64,000 bases of DNA from CAVQDV01 sp963711375 (GCA_963711375.1 CAVQDV010000005.1:1612001-1676000); one strand, 5' to 3'. Shown: positions 44,378 through 53,798, numbered from the stretch's first letter. Numbers and translations: made by a program. Notes: generated by a model from the sequence alone, not told the origin.

Positions 44378-46337
44378 GTGCTTCTGGGTTTGTTACTGGA
44401 GGGGCACAACTACGATTTTTACAGACATAGGCGGCGGGTTGGCCTTCAACTGGCTGACATCCCTCGCCTATCGGAACATCCTCGGCAAAAGCCAAAACAC
44501 GGGTTGGATGATAAGCGCGGTGAATAGCCTCTACCAGTGGCAAGGCCCTAGTGCGATCGCCCGCAAAGACAACTGAACTGGGGTGCTGTGAGAAATCAAG
44601 CGCTGCCAGTAGATGCGAAAAGCCAAAGGGGTATTTGGCCGCCGCAAGGCCATACATTTTAAATACATATTCCGCGTGTTCTCTGTAAATATCCGAACCC
44701 GTCAGCTCATGGAGGCGCACAAGCGCGAAGACACCGGCCGAAGTTCCTGAGGGCCAAGCATGATCTTGGGGCGAACGTGGTCTATGTACGAGTTGTTCAG
44801 CATCCTTTGGTGTGAAGTAAAATCCCTCATCCCAGAATTGATCGAGGATGTGGTTGACGAGACGCTCTGCTTGTTCAAGATAGGTTTTGTCGAACTCTGT
44901 TTCATAGAGGTCGATGAGGGCATTTGCGAAAAACGAGTAGTCGTCCAGGAAGCCTGGCACCTTGGCTATACCATCTTTCCAAACATGATAGAGGCCACCA
45001 TTTGGCTGGCTCATTTTTTGCAATAGAAATTTGGCGGTGCGTTCAGCAGATTCTCGATATAAAACTTCCCCGGTAGCTTGGTAAGCCGCGCACAGACCTT
45101 GGATCATGAGAGAGTTCCAATTCGTCAGAATGTTTTCATCGCGCTCAGGGCGGATTCTTTGTGCTCGGGCCAGAAAAAGTTGCTTACGCAAGTCATCGAG
45201 TCGGGTTTTTTCCTCTGCATTGAGGTCAATAGCAAGGTGCAGGACAGTAGACTGCTCAAAATTACCTTGCTCAGTTACTCCATAAGCCCGGCAAGCAAAG
45301 GCTGCATCAGAAGGATTTAACACGGCCTTGATTTGCTCAGGAGTCCAGACGTAGAAAGTGCCTTCTTTGCCTTCACTGTCCGCGCTCTCGCTTGAATAAA
45401 AGCCGCCATCTGGATGCATCAAATCGCGCATCACATAGGTAATGGTCTCCTCAAATATTCCACGCCACGAAAGCTTGCCCGTGACGCGATATGCATCTGC
45501 ATAAAGCTTTATAAGCTGTCCGTTGTCGTAGAGCATTTTCTCGAAGTGAGGAACCGACCAGCTTTCATCAACGCTATAGCGCGCGAAGCCGCCACCGAGA
45601 TGATCGTAAATTCCACCAGCAGCCATGTGATCTAATGTGCGCACCACGGAGGCGAGTAGCGTGGGTTCCTGAGTTCGGTGATAAACGCGCAGTACCAAAT
45701 CGTGACAGCTTGGGTTTGGAAATTTGGGGGCATCACTTAATCCTCCATATATAGGGTCAGTATTTTTAGCGAAAAAAATCGCGGCTTCCAAAGGTAGATC
45801 TCTAGATAAAGGCGGCTCTCCACCGATAAATTGCTCGTCCAGAACCCGATAGCCTTTAAGAAATTCTTTGATCTGTGTTTGGAGTTCCGGGCTTTTTTCC
45901 TTCCAAGCCTCACTCAAGGCTAAAAGAAGATCTGGAAAACCTGGTCGTCCATATCGCTCCTCAGGCGGGAAATAAGTTCCCCCGAAAAAGGGCTCACCCA
46001 ATGGCGTTAAAAATACGGTTAGCGGCCAGCCGCCACCCTGCCCCATCATTTGAACGACTTTTTGATAAATGTCGTCGATGTCGGGGCGTTCCTGACGATC
46101 GACTTTAATATTAATGAAATGCTCGTTCAAGAGCTCCGCAATATGGGGATTTTCGAAGGATTCATGCGCCATGACATGACACCAATGGCAGGCGGCATAG
46201 CCCACCGACAAATGAATGGGTTTATTTTCTTCGCGGGCATGACGAAAGGCTTCCTCTCCCCAGGGATACCAATCCACTGGATTTTCGGCGTGTTGCTGAA
46301 GATAGGGCGATGTTTCCTTAGCGAGTCGGTTTGACAT
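44367..46337 (-). CDS. YyaL-type thioredoxin-domain protein (DUF255) with six-hairpin domain
   Basis: 656 aa. The N-terminal thioredoxin-like domain (about 1-165) has CHWC at residues 50-53 in the context AACHWCHVMAHESF. The rest is an alpha/alpha six-hairpin glycosidase-like domain with YDHLGGGFARYSVDESWSVPHFEKMLYDN. This architecture is the spermatogenesis-associated protein 20 / YyaL family, function uncertain (possibly redox or sugar epimerase-like). Somewhat shorter than many members (about 680-700 aa). It is divergent from the small gene at 46391. Confidence 0.9.
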   Translation of the reverse strand: MSNRLAKETSPYLQQHAENPVDWYPWGEEAFRHAREENKPIHLSVGYAACHWCHVMAHESFENPHIAELLNEHFINIKVDRQERPDIDDIYQKVVQMMGQGGGWPLTVFLTPLGEPFFGGTYFPPEERYGRPGFPDLLLALSEAWKEKSPELQTQIKEFLKGYRVLDEQFIGGEPPLSRDLPLEAAIFFAKNTDPIYGGLSDAPKFPNPSCHDLVLRVYHRTQEPTLLASVVRTLDHMAAGGIYDHLGGGFARYSVDESWSVPHFEKMLYDNGQLIKLYADAYRVTGKLSWRGIFEETITYVMRDLMHPDGGFYSSESADSEGKEGTFYVWTPEQIKAVLNPSDAAFACRAYGVTEQGNFEQSTVLHLAIDLNAEEKTRLDDLRKQLFLARAQRIRPERDENILTNWNSLMIQGLCAAYQATGEVLYRESAERTAKFLLQKMSQPNGGLYHVWKDGIAKVPGFLDDYSFFANALIDLYETEFDKTYLEQAERLVNHILDQFWDEGFYFTPKDAEQLVHRPRSPQDHAWPSGTSAGVFALVRLHELTGSDIYREHAEYVFKMYGLAAAKYPFGFSHLLAALDFSQHPSSVVFAGDRTRALPLVEAIHRAYHPTRVLAFAEDVPIGEGCQPVEGQPAAYVCKNRSCAPPVTNPEALKD

Positions 46338-46390
46338 ATTACGTCCTTGAAAGATTAATTTTTGTTAACTCTACAGCATCCTGTAGACTG

Positions 46391-46645
46391 ATGCCTACTA
46401 AAGAATCTTTAAGCGGAATTAATAATAGTGTCGGTGATGTGGGCAATGCCATTCAACGTGCGCAAGATAAAAAAGAAGAAATCCTGGCCAGAGCTTCAGC
46501 GATGGATACTCTGACTGATGAAGGCGTTTTTACCGATGTTTTAGATTCCTCGGATAGCTTAAAACGCGATCTCAACAAAGTCCGATTTCAATCTGCCGTG
46601 GATGACGAGTTCGAAAGAATAAAGAAAGAAATGGATAAATCTTGA
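46391..46645 (+). CDS. Small orphan helical protein
   Basis: 84 aa from the ATG at 46391 (MPTKESLSGIN). It is highly charged and predicted fully helical, with ARASAMDTLTDEGVF and DDEFERIKKEMDK. It resembles the general shape of PspA/IM30-like or short DUF proteins, but no family is claimed. The ribosome-binding site is weak, so the start is uncertain. Confidence 0.55.
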   Translation: MPTKESLSGINNSVGDVGNAIQRAQDKKEEILARASAMDTLTDEGVFTDVLDSSDSLKRDLNKVRFQSAVDDEFERIKKEMDKS

Positions 46646-46708
46646 TCTTTTAATCTAGAGTTGCTAGGATCAAGTTTTTAAAAAAAACCTTAAATAAGAG
46701 AGATAAAT

Positions 46709-47113
46709 ATGAAAGTAAAAATGTTAGGATTTTTTGTGGCTTCAGCCTTAATGTGTTCTGCCACGGCTTTTGCTGGGACCGTTAATTTTACGATAAAAAA
46801 CGTTAGCCCAAACTCTCACCCATTGGTGCTGAAAAATACTGCAGCGTCCTATGGTAATTGTTTCATTAAGTCCCCAACCCAAATTAGCTGCTCAACTGAT
46901 CCGAAGGGAAATCTCATGGCTGGCATTTTCTACAAAGATACAGACAAGGGCGTTGGTCCTTCGATTATGATCAACACGGGCCCAATAGTTAAGTATCCTG
47001 TTCACGCCAATTTTTATTTTGGTGGAAACAAAGATTTTGTATTAGCTAAGTTCTCCCCATCAGCGAACTGGGATGGTCAGAAGGATATTAATGTTTTAGT
47101 TACCATCTATTAA
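46709..47113 (+). CDS. Small secreted protein
   Basis: 134 aa with a clear signal peptide (about residues 1-22, cleavage after AFA). The mature part is beta-rich with two cysteines (NCFIKSPTQISC, likely a disulfide) and a final VLVTIY. GAGAG before the ATG is a ribosome-binding site. It has no recognised family and may be a periplasmic or outer-surface protein. A strong terminator follows 22 bp after the stop. Confidence 0.75.
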   Translation: MKVKMLGFFVASALMCSATAFAGTVNFTIKNVSPNSHPLVLKNTAASYGNCFIKSPTQISCSTDPKGNLMAGIFYKDTDKGVGPSIMINTGPIVKYPVHANFYFGGNKDFVLAKFSPSANWDGQKDINVLVTIY

Positions 47114-47135
47114 TTGGCTACGCTAATTCAGAAAA

Positions 47136-47163
47136 AGAGCCGCATCAGCGCGGCTCTTTTTTT
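47136..47163 (+). terminator. Rho-independent terminator
   Basis: AGAGCCGC (47136-47143) pairs with GCGGCTCT (47150-47157) and is followed by at least six T residues. It ends the small secreted-protein gene. Confidence 0.9.
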
Positions 47164-47243
47164 GCCTAAAGTTCGGATCTTGACCGGAGTGAGTGCCTTA
47201 TGTTACAAGAATGACTACTGCTTGTGTAAATTTGAGGTAAAAA

Positions 47244-47951
47244 ATGAACGAAGTTATTCAAAAAAATCCTCAGTACTTTGAAAGTACTTTGGGTCAATTC
47301 ATGGGTAAAGTGTATCTGTGGATGATGATTGGGTTTTCGATTTCTGGGATTTTTGCCTATGAAATTTCGAGTTCGCCCACGATGATTCGTGCCATTTTAG
47401 GAAATAGCACTCTTTTTAATGTCTTACTGGTGGTTCAGTTGATTTGCGTTTTTGCATTTTCTGCTATTGCAAGACGCTGTAATGCCATTGTTTCAGGCCT
47501 ATTATTTTTAGTGTACTGCGTGCTAACGGGAGTTACCTTATCGGTTATTTTCTATGCCTATACACAGGCCGCTATATCCCAAGCCTTTTTTATCACCGCC
47601 GGCAGTTTTTTCGCACTGAGTGTTTTTGGCTATGTCACGAAACGTGATCTAGGATTTATCGGCACTTTTTGTTATATGGGTTTATTTGGAATTATTATTG
47701 TAGGGGTTTTATCAATTTTTATGCCTTCCCTTCGAACCGATGCGATTCAATTAACCACCGCTGCTATTGGCGTCATCGTATTTTCTGGTTTAACGGCCTT
47801 TGATACGCAAAGAATTAAAAACTATTATTTAAGCGGCCAAAATCAATTTCAAAATCAAAACAGCGCCTCAATTCAGTTCGCATTAATGCTCTATCTTGAT
47901 TTCATCAATTTGTTCCTGAGCTTATTACGTCTTTTAGGTGGTCGTAAGTAA
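47244..47951 (+). CDS. Bax inhibitor-1 (TMBIM/YccA) family membrane protein
   Basis: 235 aa with seven predicted helices. Family motifs include FMGKVYLWMMIGFSISGIFA near the start and VFSGLTAFDTQRIKNYYL before the last helix, where the conserved acidic residues of the pH-sensitive calcium leak lie. In E. coli, YccA modulates the FtsH protease. GAGGTAAAAA precedes the ATG. Confidence 0.92.
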   Translation: MNEVIQKNPQYFESTLGQFMGKVYLWMMIGFSISGIFAYEISSSPTMIRAILGNSTLFNVLLVVQLICVFAFSAIARRCNAIVSGLLFLVYCVLTGVTLSVIFYAYTQAAISQAFFITAGSFFALSVFGYVTKRDLGFIGTFCYMGLFGIIIVGVLSIFMPSLRTDAIQLTTAAIGVIVFSGLTAFDTQRIKNYYLSGQNQFQNQNSASIQFALMLYLDFINLFLSLLRLLGGRK

Positions 47952-48138
47952 ACTTAGGTTTGGGACTGCGTTCTCTATGAAAAGTGCGAAAAAACTAGGT
48001 ATTGCTTCTTAGGCTGAAAACCAGCTATAATTTTTTTCAGGCGGGTAAATCCTTCTGTGTGCTAGGGCGGAGCAGCTTCCGTAGGTTGCTGCAAAGATGT
48101 TCTGGAAAGCCGCATAAAAGGGGCCGTCTTTTTTTTGG
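47952..48138. other. Intergenic region with possible small-RNA promoter
   Basis: TTGCTT (48002-48007) and TATAAT (48026-48031) have an 18-bp spacer and point rightward, yet no gene on the + strand follows. About 100 nt later a run of eight T residues begins near 48129. The segment includes GCAGC...GCTGC pairing and GGA motifs (GCGGAGC, CTGGAAAG). A small RNA is possible; it is not SRP RNA or any RNA I recognise, and the terminator stem is weak. Confidence 0.35.
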
Positions 48139-48789
48139 CTAAAATTTGTATTCAATCTCTACCACTATCCTGTTCTCAAATTCTGCATACCAGGAAGTGT
48201 CACCCTTCTCATATTTCTTTCCAACACCCGCACAAAAAACGTCAACTGCCTGTAGTCCTGCATCTTCATGTGAATTACGATGCTTTATTGTCAGCCTTGT
48301 TTTTTTGCATAAGCGATCTAATAATGCTGAGGTGATAGCTTCATCAAATGAATTGATTTCGTCTTTGTTTTTTGATCGATCAACAATAATATCAATGCAT
48401 CCCGCAGAGCCTGAGTAATCGAGTTGAGAAAACAACCGTTTTGCTATCTCATCATAGAGTGCTTTCTTTTTGGGTTCGTGATTATGTTTGGAAATATGAC
48501 GGTTTACCCATGATTTTTTATCAGCAATGGCTATGTATATGCGCCAATTTTCTTCTTTGTTCACTTCTTTTAAGAAATATTTCTTTATAGGGAGTGATAG
48601 ATCGTTGCCTTTTAGTTCAAGGGTGAATTTTGGTAGCTTGTTTTTTAAGGTTCTTTTGACCGCTCGGCTCATCGCCAAATGCGCGCTTTCGTCAAGAAAT
48701 ACCAATAATGAAATTATCAAATATCGGCTAGTTTTCTTGTGAAGAAAATTAAATCCTAAATCACCAGATTCATCTAAGTAAATTATCAA
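48139..48789 (-). CDS. DUF3800 domain protein
   Basis: About 216 aa, starting LIIYLDESGDLGF at a TTG (48789) with AAGGAG seven nt upstream; ATG-led longer frames lack a ribosome-binding site. The YLDESGDLG start and the late HEDAGLQAVDVF are the conserved acidic motifs of DUF3800, predicted to be an RNase H-fold nuclease-like domain. Many DUF3800 genes lie in defence or phage regions. It is 139 bp downstream of ATPase copy 3 on the same strand and may be cotranscribed with it. Confidence 0.8.
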   Translation of the reverse strand: MIIYLDESGDLGFNFLHKKTSRYLIISLLVFLDESAHLAMSRAVKRTLKNKLPKFTLELKGNDLSLPIKKYFLKEVNKEENWRIYIAIADKKSWVNRHISKHNHEPKKKALYDEIAKRLFSQLDYSGSAGCIDIIVDRSKNKDEINSFDEAITSALLDRLCKKTRLTIKHRNSHEDAGLQAVDVFCAGVGKKYEKGDTSWYAEFENRIVVEIEYKF

Positions 48790-48928
48790 CAAATTTCTCC
48801 TTCTGAAAAAATTCAAATGGCGATAGTTGACTACACAATAACACGCGATTTTTAATTTTTTTAAACTTAGGGGTTTTGGGTTTAGGCACATAGACTTTGG
48901 CTTGATAGGCCTTCGGTCTTAATTAAAT

Positions 48929-50374
48929 TTAGTCATTCATCAAAAATAAATCACCAAAATCGATGATTCTGTAAAAATAGCTTTGGTCTCTCACGCTGTC
49001 GCTGACCCCATTCACGTGAATAAGAATAGGAATGGTGGAGAAGCCTCTTGGAATCGAAAGACGCTGAATTTTTTCTTGCACTTCTTTAATAATTCTCAAA
49101 GGAATTTCATTTTTAGAAAACCGAATTTCGAAAATGAATAAGGTATTTAGGCGGGTTTGAATCATATAGTCAATCTGACAGCCTGCTTGGCGGGCAGTTT
49201 TTCGTTGAAAATAAGGGTTATCTAGTAATATTTCCGCGGGATTAATTCCTAATAATTTGAAGAGCACTTTTTTATTTTGAATCACCAAATTTTCAAATTG
49301 CAGCCCCATTATCGTATACCATCCAGGAAGATGCTGAGGGAGCGTTTTTTCGAAATAACCTCTGTCGATATTTTCACGATTGGGCTCTATGAACTTTAAA
49401 TAAAATCGCAAGTAATTATCGGAGAGCCTAAATTTGCTCAAACGTGCAAATTTTCCATTTTTGAGGCCCCACGTATAATCCCGAGTGATAAAATTCGAAA
49501 TAATCAATTCGTTGAGGTAGTCGCTCATCACACCGCTATGCGAATATTTCAATTCCTTGCAAATTTCCTTATATTCAAGCGGGCCATCGCAGAGAGTGGT
49601 GACAATTTTTTTATAAATACTTCCTTTTGAATCAAATAAATCGTGAAAGATTCGATCAAATTCTGAAACGAGCGGTGCTTTTTCAACAAAGCACATTTTT
49701 TTGATGCACTCTTGAACCGTCGAGCCCGGTGGAATTAATTCAAGATACCAGGGAACGCCACCCGTGATTGAAAGTAATTGAAATTTCTCATAAGCGTTTC
49801 CAATAAATTGTTGAGCGGTGAGCAATTGATTGCATTCGTAAAGTGATAAGGCTGGTAAGTGAATGCTTAATGGAATTCGTCCCAAATATCCTGTTCCGCT
49901 TAAGATGTTTTTTTCTATCCATGTTGAAACAGAGCCACACAGGATTAAAATTAGCTCGGAATTTTTTTTCAATTCAGTATCCCAGGCATTTTTTAATTTT
50001 CCGAGAAATGTAGGGTCTTCCATGCCCATCCAGGAGATTTCATCGAGCAAAACAATTACCCGGCCCTGGCGGGTTTGTTCCGCCAGCATTTGGAAAAGAT
50101 CCGCCCAGTCATTCGCCCGAAGAGCAGGAAAGCCAATGGCTTGACCCAGCTTTTGAGCAAATACGTTTCTTTGGTCTTGGGCACCTAGACCCGGGTCTGG
50201 AGGAATTCCTACGAACTCCAGGAAGCGGTGATTTTTCGCAAATTCTTCAATGAGCCTGCTTTTCCCAATACGACGTCGTCCACTAACCACCCCGAGGGTC
50301 GCCGTTTTCTTGCGGAGTAAAGCATTCAATCTTTCAAGAGCGCCCTTTCTCCCCACAAAAGGTAAGTCAATCAT
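48929..50374 (-). CDS. ATPase with winged helix and DUF234-type PD-(D/E)XK domain, copy 3
   Basis: 481 aa from the ATG at 50374 with AGGA upstream; a longer frame starts inside the palindrome. Start and spacing match copy 2 (MIDLPFVGRK / MAEAQFIGRK). Walker A GRRRIGKSR (residues 32-40), Walker B VIVLLDEISWMG and sensor LCGSVSTW are intact. A winged helix near 260-300 has LEYKEICKELKYSHSG. The nuclease motif reads D402, E416 and R418 (QIDYM...FEIRFS), so the usual lysine is replaced by arginine and nuclease activity may be reduced or lost. Its stop is followed after 139 bp by the DUF3800 gene. Confidence 0.87.
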   Translation of the reverse strand: MIDLPFVGRKGALERLNALLRKKTATLGVVSGRRRIGKSRLIEEFAKNHRFLEFVGIPPDPGLGAQDQRNVFAQKLGQAIGFPALRANDWADLFQMLAEQTRQGRVIVLLDEISWMGMEDPTFLGKLKNAWDTELKKNSELILILCGSVSTWIEKNILSGTGYLGRIPLSIHLPALSLYECNQLLTAQQFIGNAYEKFQLLSITGGVPWYLELIPPGSTVQECIKKMCFVEKAPLVSEFDRIFHDLFDSKGSIYKKIVTTLCDGPLEYKEICKELKYSHSGVMSDYLNELIISNFITRDYTWGLKNGKFARLSKFRLSDNYLRFYLKFIEPNRENIDRGYFEKTLPQHLPGWYTIMGLQFENLVIQNKKVLFKLLGINPAEILLDNPYFQRKTARQAGCQIDYMIQTRLNTLFIFEIRFSKNEIPLRIIKEVQEKIQRLSIPRGFSTIPILIHVNGVSDSVRDQSYFYRIIDFGDLFLMND

Positions 50375-50385
50375 CTGGGATCCTA

Positions 50386-50475
50386 ACTTGCGCATAATTG
50401 ACAATTGTATATTATGCGCAAGTAAATTTCAATCATGATCTTGCGCATAATCGACAATTGTTGATTATGCGCATA
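50386..50475. repeat. Two tandem palindromes upstream of ATPase gene 3
   Basis: Copy one at 50386-50423 (38 bp) has perfect 13-bp arms ACTTGCGCATAAT / ATTATGCGCAAGT. Copy two at 50440-50475 shares the left arm but its right arm is perfect for only 10 bp. They start 53 bp apart, and both centres contain ACAATTG. The nearest copy starts 11 bp before the ATPase ATG. The array lies in the divergent region shared with the MFS gene. Confidence 0.95.
50404..50432 (-). promoter_or_regulatory. Promoter embedded in palindrome array 3
   Basis: On the minus strand TTGAAA (50432-50427), a 17-bp spacer and TACAAT (50409-50404). The -35 lies between the palindromes and the -10 in the centre of the gene-proximal one, exactly as in array 1. 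Confidence 0.75.
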
Positions 50476-50541
50476 ATTGCCCTTGTATCATTGAGTTGTT
50501 GTATAATCAGCATCCGTGTCAGGAGTTCGAGCCAAGATTTT

Positions 50542-51942
50542 ATGAAGAAAAATATTAATATGAAACGCGTCATTCCGCCCATTGTTGCTTTGGCGATTTT
50601 TATGGAAGCGGTGGATACGACTATTATTAATACCGCCATCCCTACCATGGCGCAAAGCTTGCACGTGAGTGTGGTTGATTTAAAAATTGCGCTGATTAGT
50701 TATTTGCTAAGCTTGGCGATTTTTATTCCCATCAGCGGATGGCTGGCCGATAAATTTGGGACGAAAAAAGTTTTCATGAGTGCCATTATTGTTTTTACCT
50801 TAAGTTCCATGGCCTGTGGATTTTCAACCCAATTATACGGGCTGGTTATCGCCCGATTTTTTCAGGGAATGGGTGGTGCTCTAATGATTCCGGTGGGGCG
50901 ACTTATTATTGTGAGAGTGTTTGATCGCTCTGAATTAATTACCACCATGAATCGAGTGATTGTTCCCGCATTAATTGGTCCTGCTCTTGGGCCTTTATTA
51001 GGGGGAATTATTTCAGAGGCCTTTTCTTGGCGATGGATTTTTTGGGTGAATGTTCCCTTTGGCATAATTAATCTATCTTTGGCCTATTATTATATCGAAA
51101 ACGTTAAGATCAAAAATCTACCGCCCCTTGATAAAATTGGGTTTCTGTTATTTGGTTTTGGTCTGGCCGGATTGGTATTTGGATTTTCTGCTCTGAGTGA
51201 AACAGGATTTTCAGTGACTCTTATTGCCCTTATTTTTTTTACCTCTGGGATTTTTCTTCTCACATATGCCTTTTATTCCAGGAAAATTAAATACCCTGTG
51301 TTAAAAATGAAATTATTTGCGCTTCGAACGTTTCGTATATCAGTGCTTGGAAATCTTATCACTCGCTTAGGCTTTGGTGGTGTTCCCTTTTTAGTGCCGC
51401 TATTTTTGCAAATTCCACTAGGCTATTCGCCGGAAATGTCAGGTTTAATGGTGGCAGTAACCGCGATTGGGGCGATGCTGACGAAAGCGTTTAGCAGAAA
51501 AATAACTGCTATCTTTGGCTTTAGAAAATTGTTATTAATAAATACGGCTGCAATGGGGCTTGCATTATGGCTATTTATGTTGGTGAATCCAGGGACCTCT
51601 TGGTTTGTCATTGGGCTTTTCACCTTGATTTTTGGCATTTTAATGTCATTGCAATTTAGCACCATGAATCCCTTGTCCTATTCTGAAGTTTCGCAAGAAG
51701 ACTCAGGCTATGTCACGAGCATTGTGAGTGTGGTTCAACAGGTTGCTGCGAGCTTTGGGGTGGCCACCACAGCGCTTATTTTAAAGCGCTTCGATATTTT
51801 TGGAAAAATAGAGCCAGTATTAAATTTGTCCGATTTTCATCGTACTTTTTTTCTCTTGGGGGCGTTTACGATATTAACTTCAGTGGTATTTTTATTTCTA
51901 AAAAAAGAGGATGGGCAGAATTTAATTCGGCCCATCGGATAA
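50542..51942 (+). CDS. MFS drug transporter, DHA2 (EmrB/QacA) family
   Basis: 466 aa if started at MKKNINMKRV (50542); the next ATG six codons on is also possible. It has 12 or more membrane helices. Motif A-like GWLADKFGTKKVF and DHA2-type VDTTIINTAIP in helix 1, plus ARFFQGMGGALMIPVGRL, define the family. It probably exports a drug or metabolite by proton antiport. It is divergent from ATPase gene 3 and shares the palindrome-containing intergenic region. The following membrane gene is convergent. Confidence 0.88.
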   Translation: MKKNINMKRVIPPIVALAIFMEAVDTTIINTAIPTMAQSLHVSVVDLKIALISYLLSLAIFIPISGWLADKFGTKKVFMSAIIVFTLSSMACGFSTQLYGLVIARFFQGMGGALMIPVGRLIIVRVFDRSELITTMNRVIVPALIGPALGPLLGGIISEAFSWRWIFWVNVPFGIINLSLAYYYIENVKIKNLPPLDKIGFLLFGFGLAGLVFGFSALSETGFSVTLIALIFFTSGIFLLTYAFYSRKIKYPVLKMKLFALRTFRISVLGNLITRLGFGGVPFLVPLFLQIPLGYSPEMSGLMVAVTAIGAMLTKAFSRKITAIFGFRKLLLINTAAMGLALWLFMLVNPGTSWFVIGLFTLIFGILMSLQFSTMNPLSYSEVSQEDSGYVTSIVSVVQQVAASFGVATTALILKRFDIFGKIEPVLNLSDFHRTFFLLGAFTILTSVVFLFLKKEDGQNLIRPIG

Positions 51943-51946
51943 GTAC

Positions 51947-52771
51947 TTAGTCGATGAGTTTGTGGTAAACCACCCCTCGAACTAAAAACACGAAGGGTAA
52001 GATCCATATAAGAGCCACACTCAGGAAGATACCACCAATTATGTGAACAATCTGATTTTGAAGAAAGATGCCTAACTGCATAGGAATATATGCAACAAAT
52101 ATAATTAAAAATACCATCAATTCAATGCCTATTATCGTGAGCCAATGGTGGCGAGTTGCCTTAAATGAACGCTTCACTACGGTAAAAGGAGAATTGGTAT
52201 TATCGACGGCTAGGAGCAAGCTTAAGTATAAAAAGGCCCCAACAATGAGTCCGTAAATTATTTGGATTATTTCAACCGGGAGAATTTGATGGATATTTGT
52301 AATTTTTACGCCTGAGAAGAGTTCTTTAATGAGCATAATAATTTGTGGTAATTCAGTTAGAATGAGTACCACGATTACTGTGAGGAGGACAGGAATAAGG
52401 CGAGAGAAATACTTAAAGCCCATGCTGGCAGAAACTGGATTTCCGCGAGCACGCTCGATGCTTATTTTAAGCAATCCACATATCAAACCTATGCTATAAA
52501 TACCTAAGATAAGCATTCCTGCTATCAGAATGAATTGGGCTATGCTGTTCAATTGTTCCATTCCTGTAGGTGCCGGAATTTTACCAGAGGCTTTTGTCAA
52601 AGCAATACCAATGCCCAAAATAAGGCCCAAGATAATCCCGGCTCCTAAAATTGAGAGCATTGGGCCAATAATGGCCCATTTGCAGCCTTTCGTTAAATCC
52701 CAGGCTTCATTCAATGTTTCAAAAACACGGAGGTGTCGAGTGGGGGGCATCGGTTCACGCATAAAATTCAT
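51947..52771 (-). CDS. Polytopic membrane protein of unknown function
   Basis: 274 aa with about six hydrophobic helices (near residues 33-58, 80-105, 127-150, 175-195, 215-235 and 240-265). The shape and the late RSFKATRHHWLTIIGIELMVF recall DUF975 or 'glycerophosphoryl diester phosphodiesterase membrane domain' proteins, but the match is weak. It ends 4 bp from the convergent MFS stop codon. The start could also be one of two later in-frame ATGs. Confidence 0.7.
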   Translation of the reverse strand: MNFMREPMPPTRHLRVFETLNEAWDLTKGCKWAIIGPMLSILGAGIILGLILGIGIALTKASGKIPAPTGMEQLNSIAQFILIAGMLILGIYSIGLICGLLKISIERARGNPVSASMGFKYFSRLIPVLLTVIVVLILTELPQIIMLIKELFSGVKITNIHQILPVEIIQIIYGLIVGAFLYLSLLLAVDNTNSPFTVVKRSFKATRHHWLTIIGIELMVFLIIFVAYIPMQLGIFLQNQIVHIIGGIFLSVALIWILPFVFLVRGVVYHKLID

Positions 52772-52882
52772 CCTTGTTGTGAGTGAAGAAACCTCATTAT
52801 AAAGAAATTACGAAAATTCGGCAATTCGCCCCTTGTGTCAGCGGGATGACTAAAGAGTTTTAACAGCATGTGCAATTCAGCC

Positions 52883-52912
52883 TGGTCATAGCGCTTTCGA
52901 GTTTGCTATCAT
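52883..52912 (+). promoter_or_regulatory. Probable promoter of the yicC-gmk-rpoZ-spoT unit
   Basis: TGGTCA (52883-52888), an 18-bp spacer and TATCAT (52907-52912), 22 bp before the yicC ATG. Confidence 0.45.
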
Positions 52913-52934
52913 GCTCGCAAAATGAGGGACTACT

Positions 52935-53798
52935 ATGATCTTAAGCATGACAGGCTTTGCGCGCAAAAAAGTGAGTTCGCCCTGGGGTGATGTCACCTGT
53001 GAAATTCGCTCTGTGAATCATCGATTTTGCGAAATATCCTTGAAAACTGCCGATATTTTTCGATCTTATGAAAAAAATATTCGCGAAAATATTCAGAAGA
53101 AATTAATGCGCGGGAAAATTGATATTTTTATTCGCTACGAACCCAATGAAAATTTGCCCTATGATTTGGCGATCAATAATGCCCTTGCTGAGCAGGTGAT
53201 GAAAATTGCTTCTAAGACCAAAGCAACATTTCCGGGTACCTCCCTCGAAATTATGCAGCTCTTGAACTGGCCTGGAATTTTGCGAACAGAAGAAACCCAT
53301 GTGGATGCTCTCGCTCAGTCTATGCTTGATTTAGTAGCAGAAACCTTAGAGGATTTAACTGGGGCTCGCCAAAAAGAAGGGGAACGCCTTAAGCAATTTT
53401 TGCTCGAACGCTTAGAATTATTAAGAGAGCAGATGCAAATTGTCGAGCAAAAATTACCGGACATTTATCAGTCACAACGAGATCGTCTACACGCCAGATT
53501 AGCCGATTTAAAAGATTCCCTAAATCCTGATCGCCTAGAGCAAGAAATGCTGATTTTTGCCCAAAAAACCGATGTTGCAGAAGAACTCGAGCGATTAAGC
53601 TCTCATATGCAAGCCATACAAGATTTTTTGAAAAGTGCAGGGGCGGCTGGAAGAAAACTTGATTTTTATCTGCAGGAACTCAATCGAGAAGCGAATACCT
53701 TGGCAAGTAAATCTGTAAATGCTTTAATGAGTCAAGCGGCGATTGAAATGAAAGTCGTGATTGAGCAAATGCGAGAACAGGTGCAAAATATTGAGTAA
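52935..53798 (+). CDS. yicC: YicC family endoribonuclease-like protein
   Basis: 287 aa with the family start MTGFARK (here after ILS) and EIRSVNHRFCEISLK, plus the C-terminal QELNREANTLASKS signature. YicC proteins are conserved RNases or RNase adaptors; in E. coli YicC promotes RyhB decay. It is immediately upstream of gmk, whose start overlaps its stop, the usual gene neighbourhood. Confidence 0.92.
   Translation: MILSMTGFARKKVSSPWGDVTCEIRSVNHRFCEISLKTADIFRSYEKNIRENIQKKLMRGKIDIFIRYEPNENLPYDLAINNALAEQVMKIASKTKATFPGTSLEIMQLLNWPGILRTEETHVDALAQSMLDLVAETLEDLTGARQKEGERLKQFLLERLELLREQMQIVEQKLPDIYQSQRDRLHARLADLKDSLNPDRLEQEMLIFAQKTDVAEELERLSSHMQAIQDFLKSAGAAGRKLDFYLQELNREANTLASKSVNALMSQAAIEMKVVIEQMREQVQNIE

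Noticed and set aside
48026..48136. 4.5S (SRP) RNA
   Set aside because: The conserved GGUCAGGUCCGGAAGGAAGC apical motif is absent.
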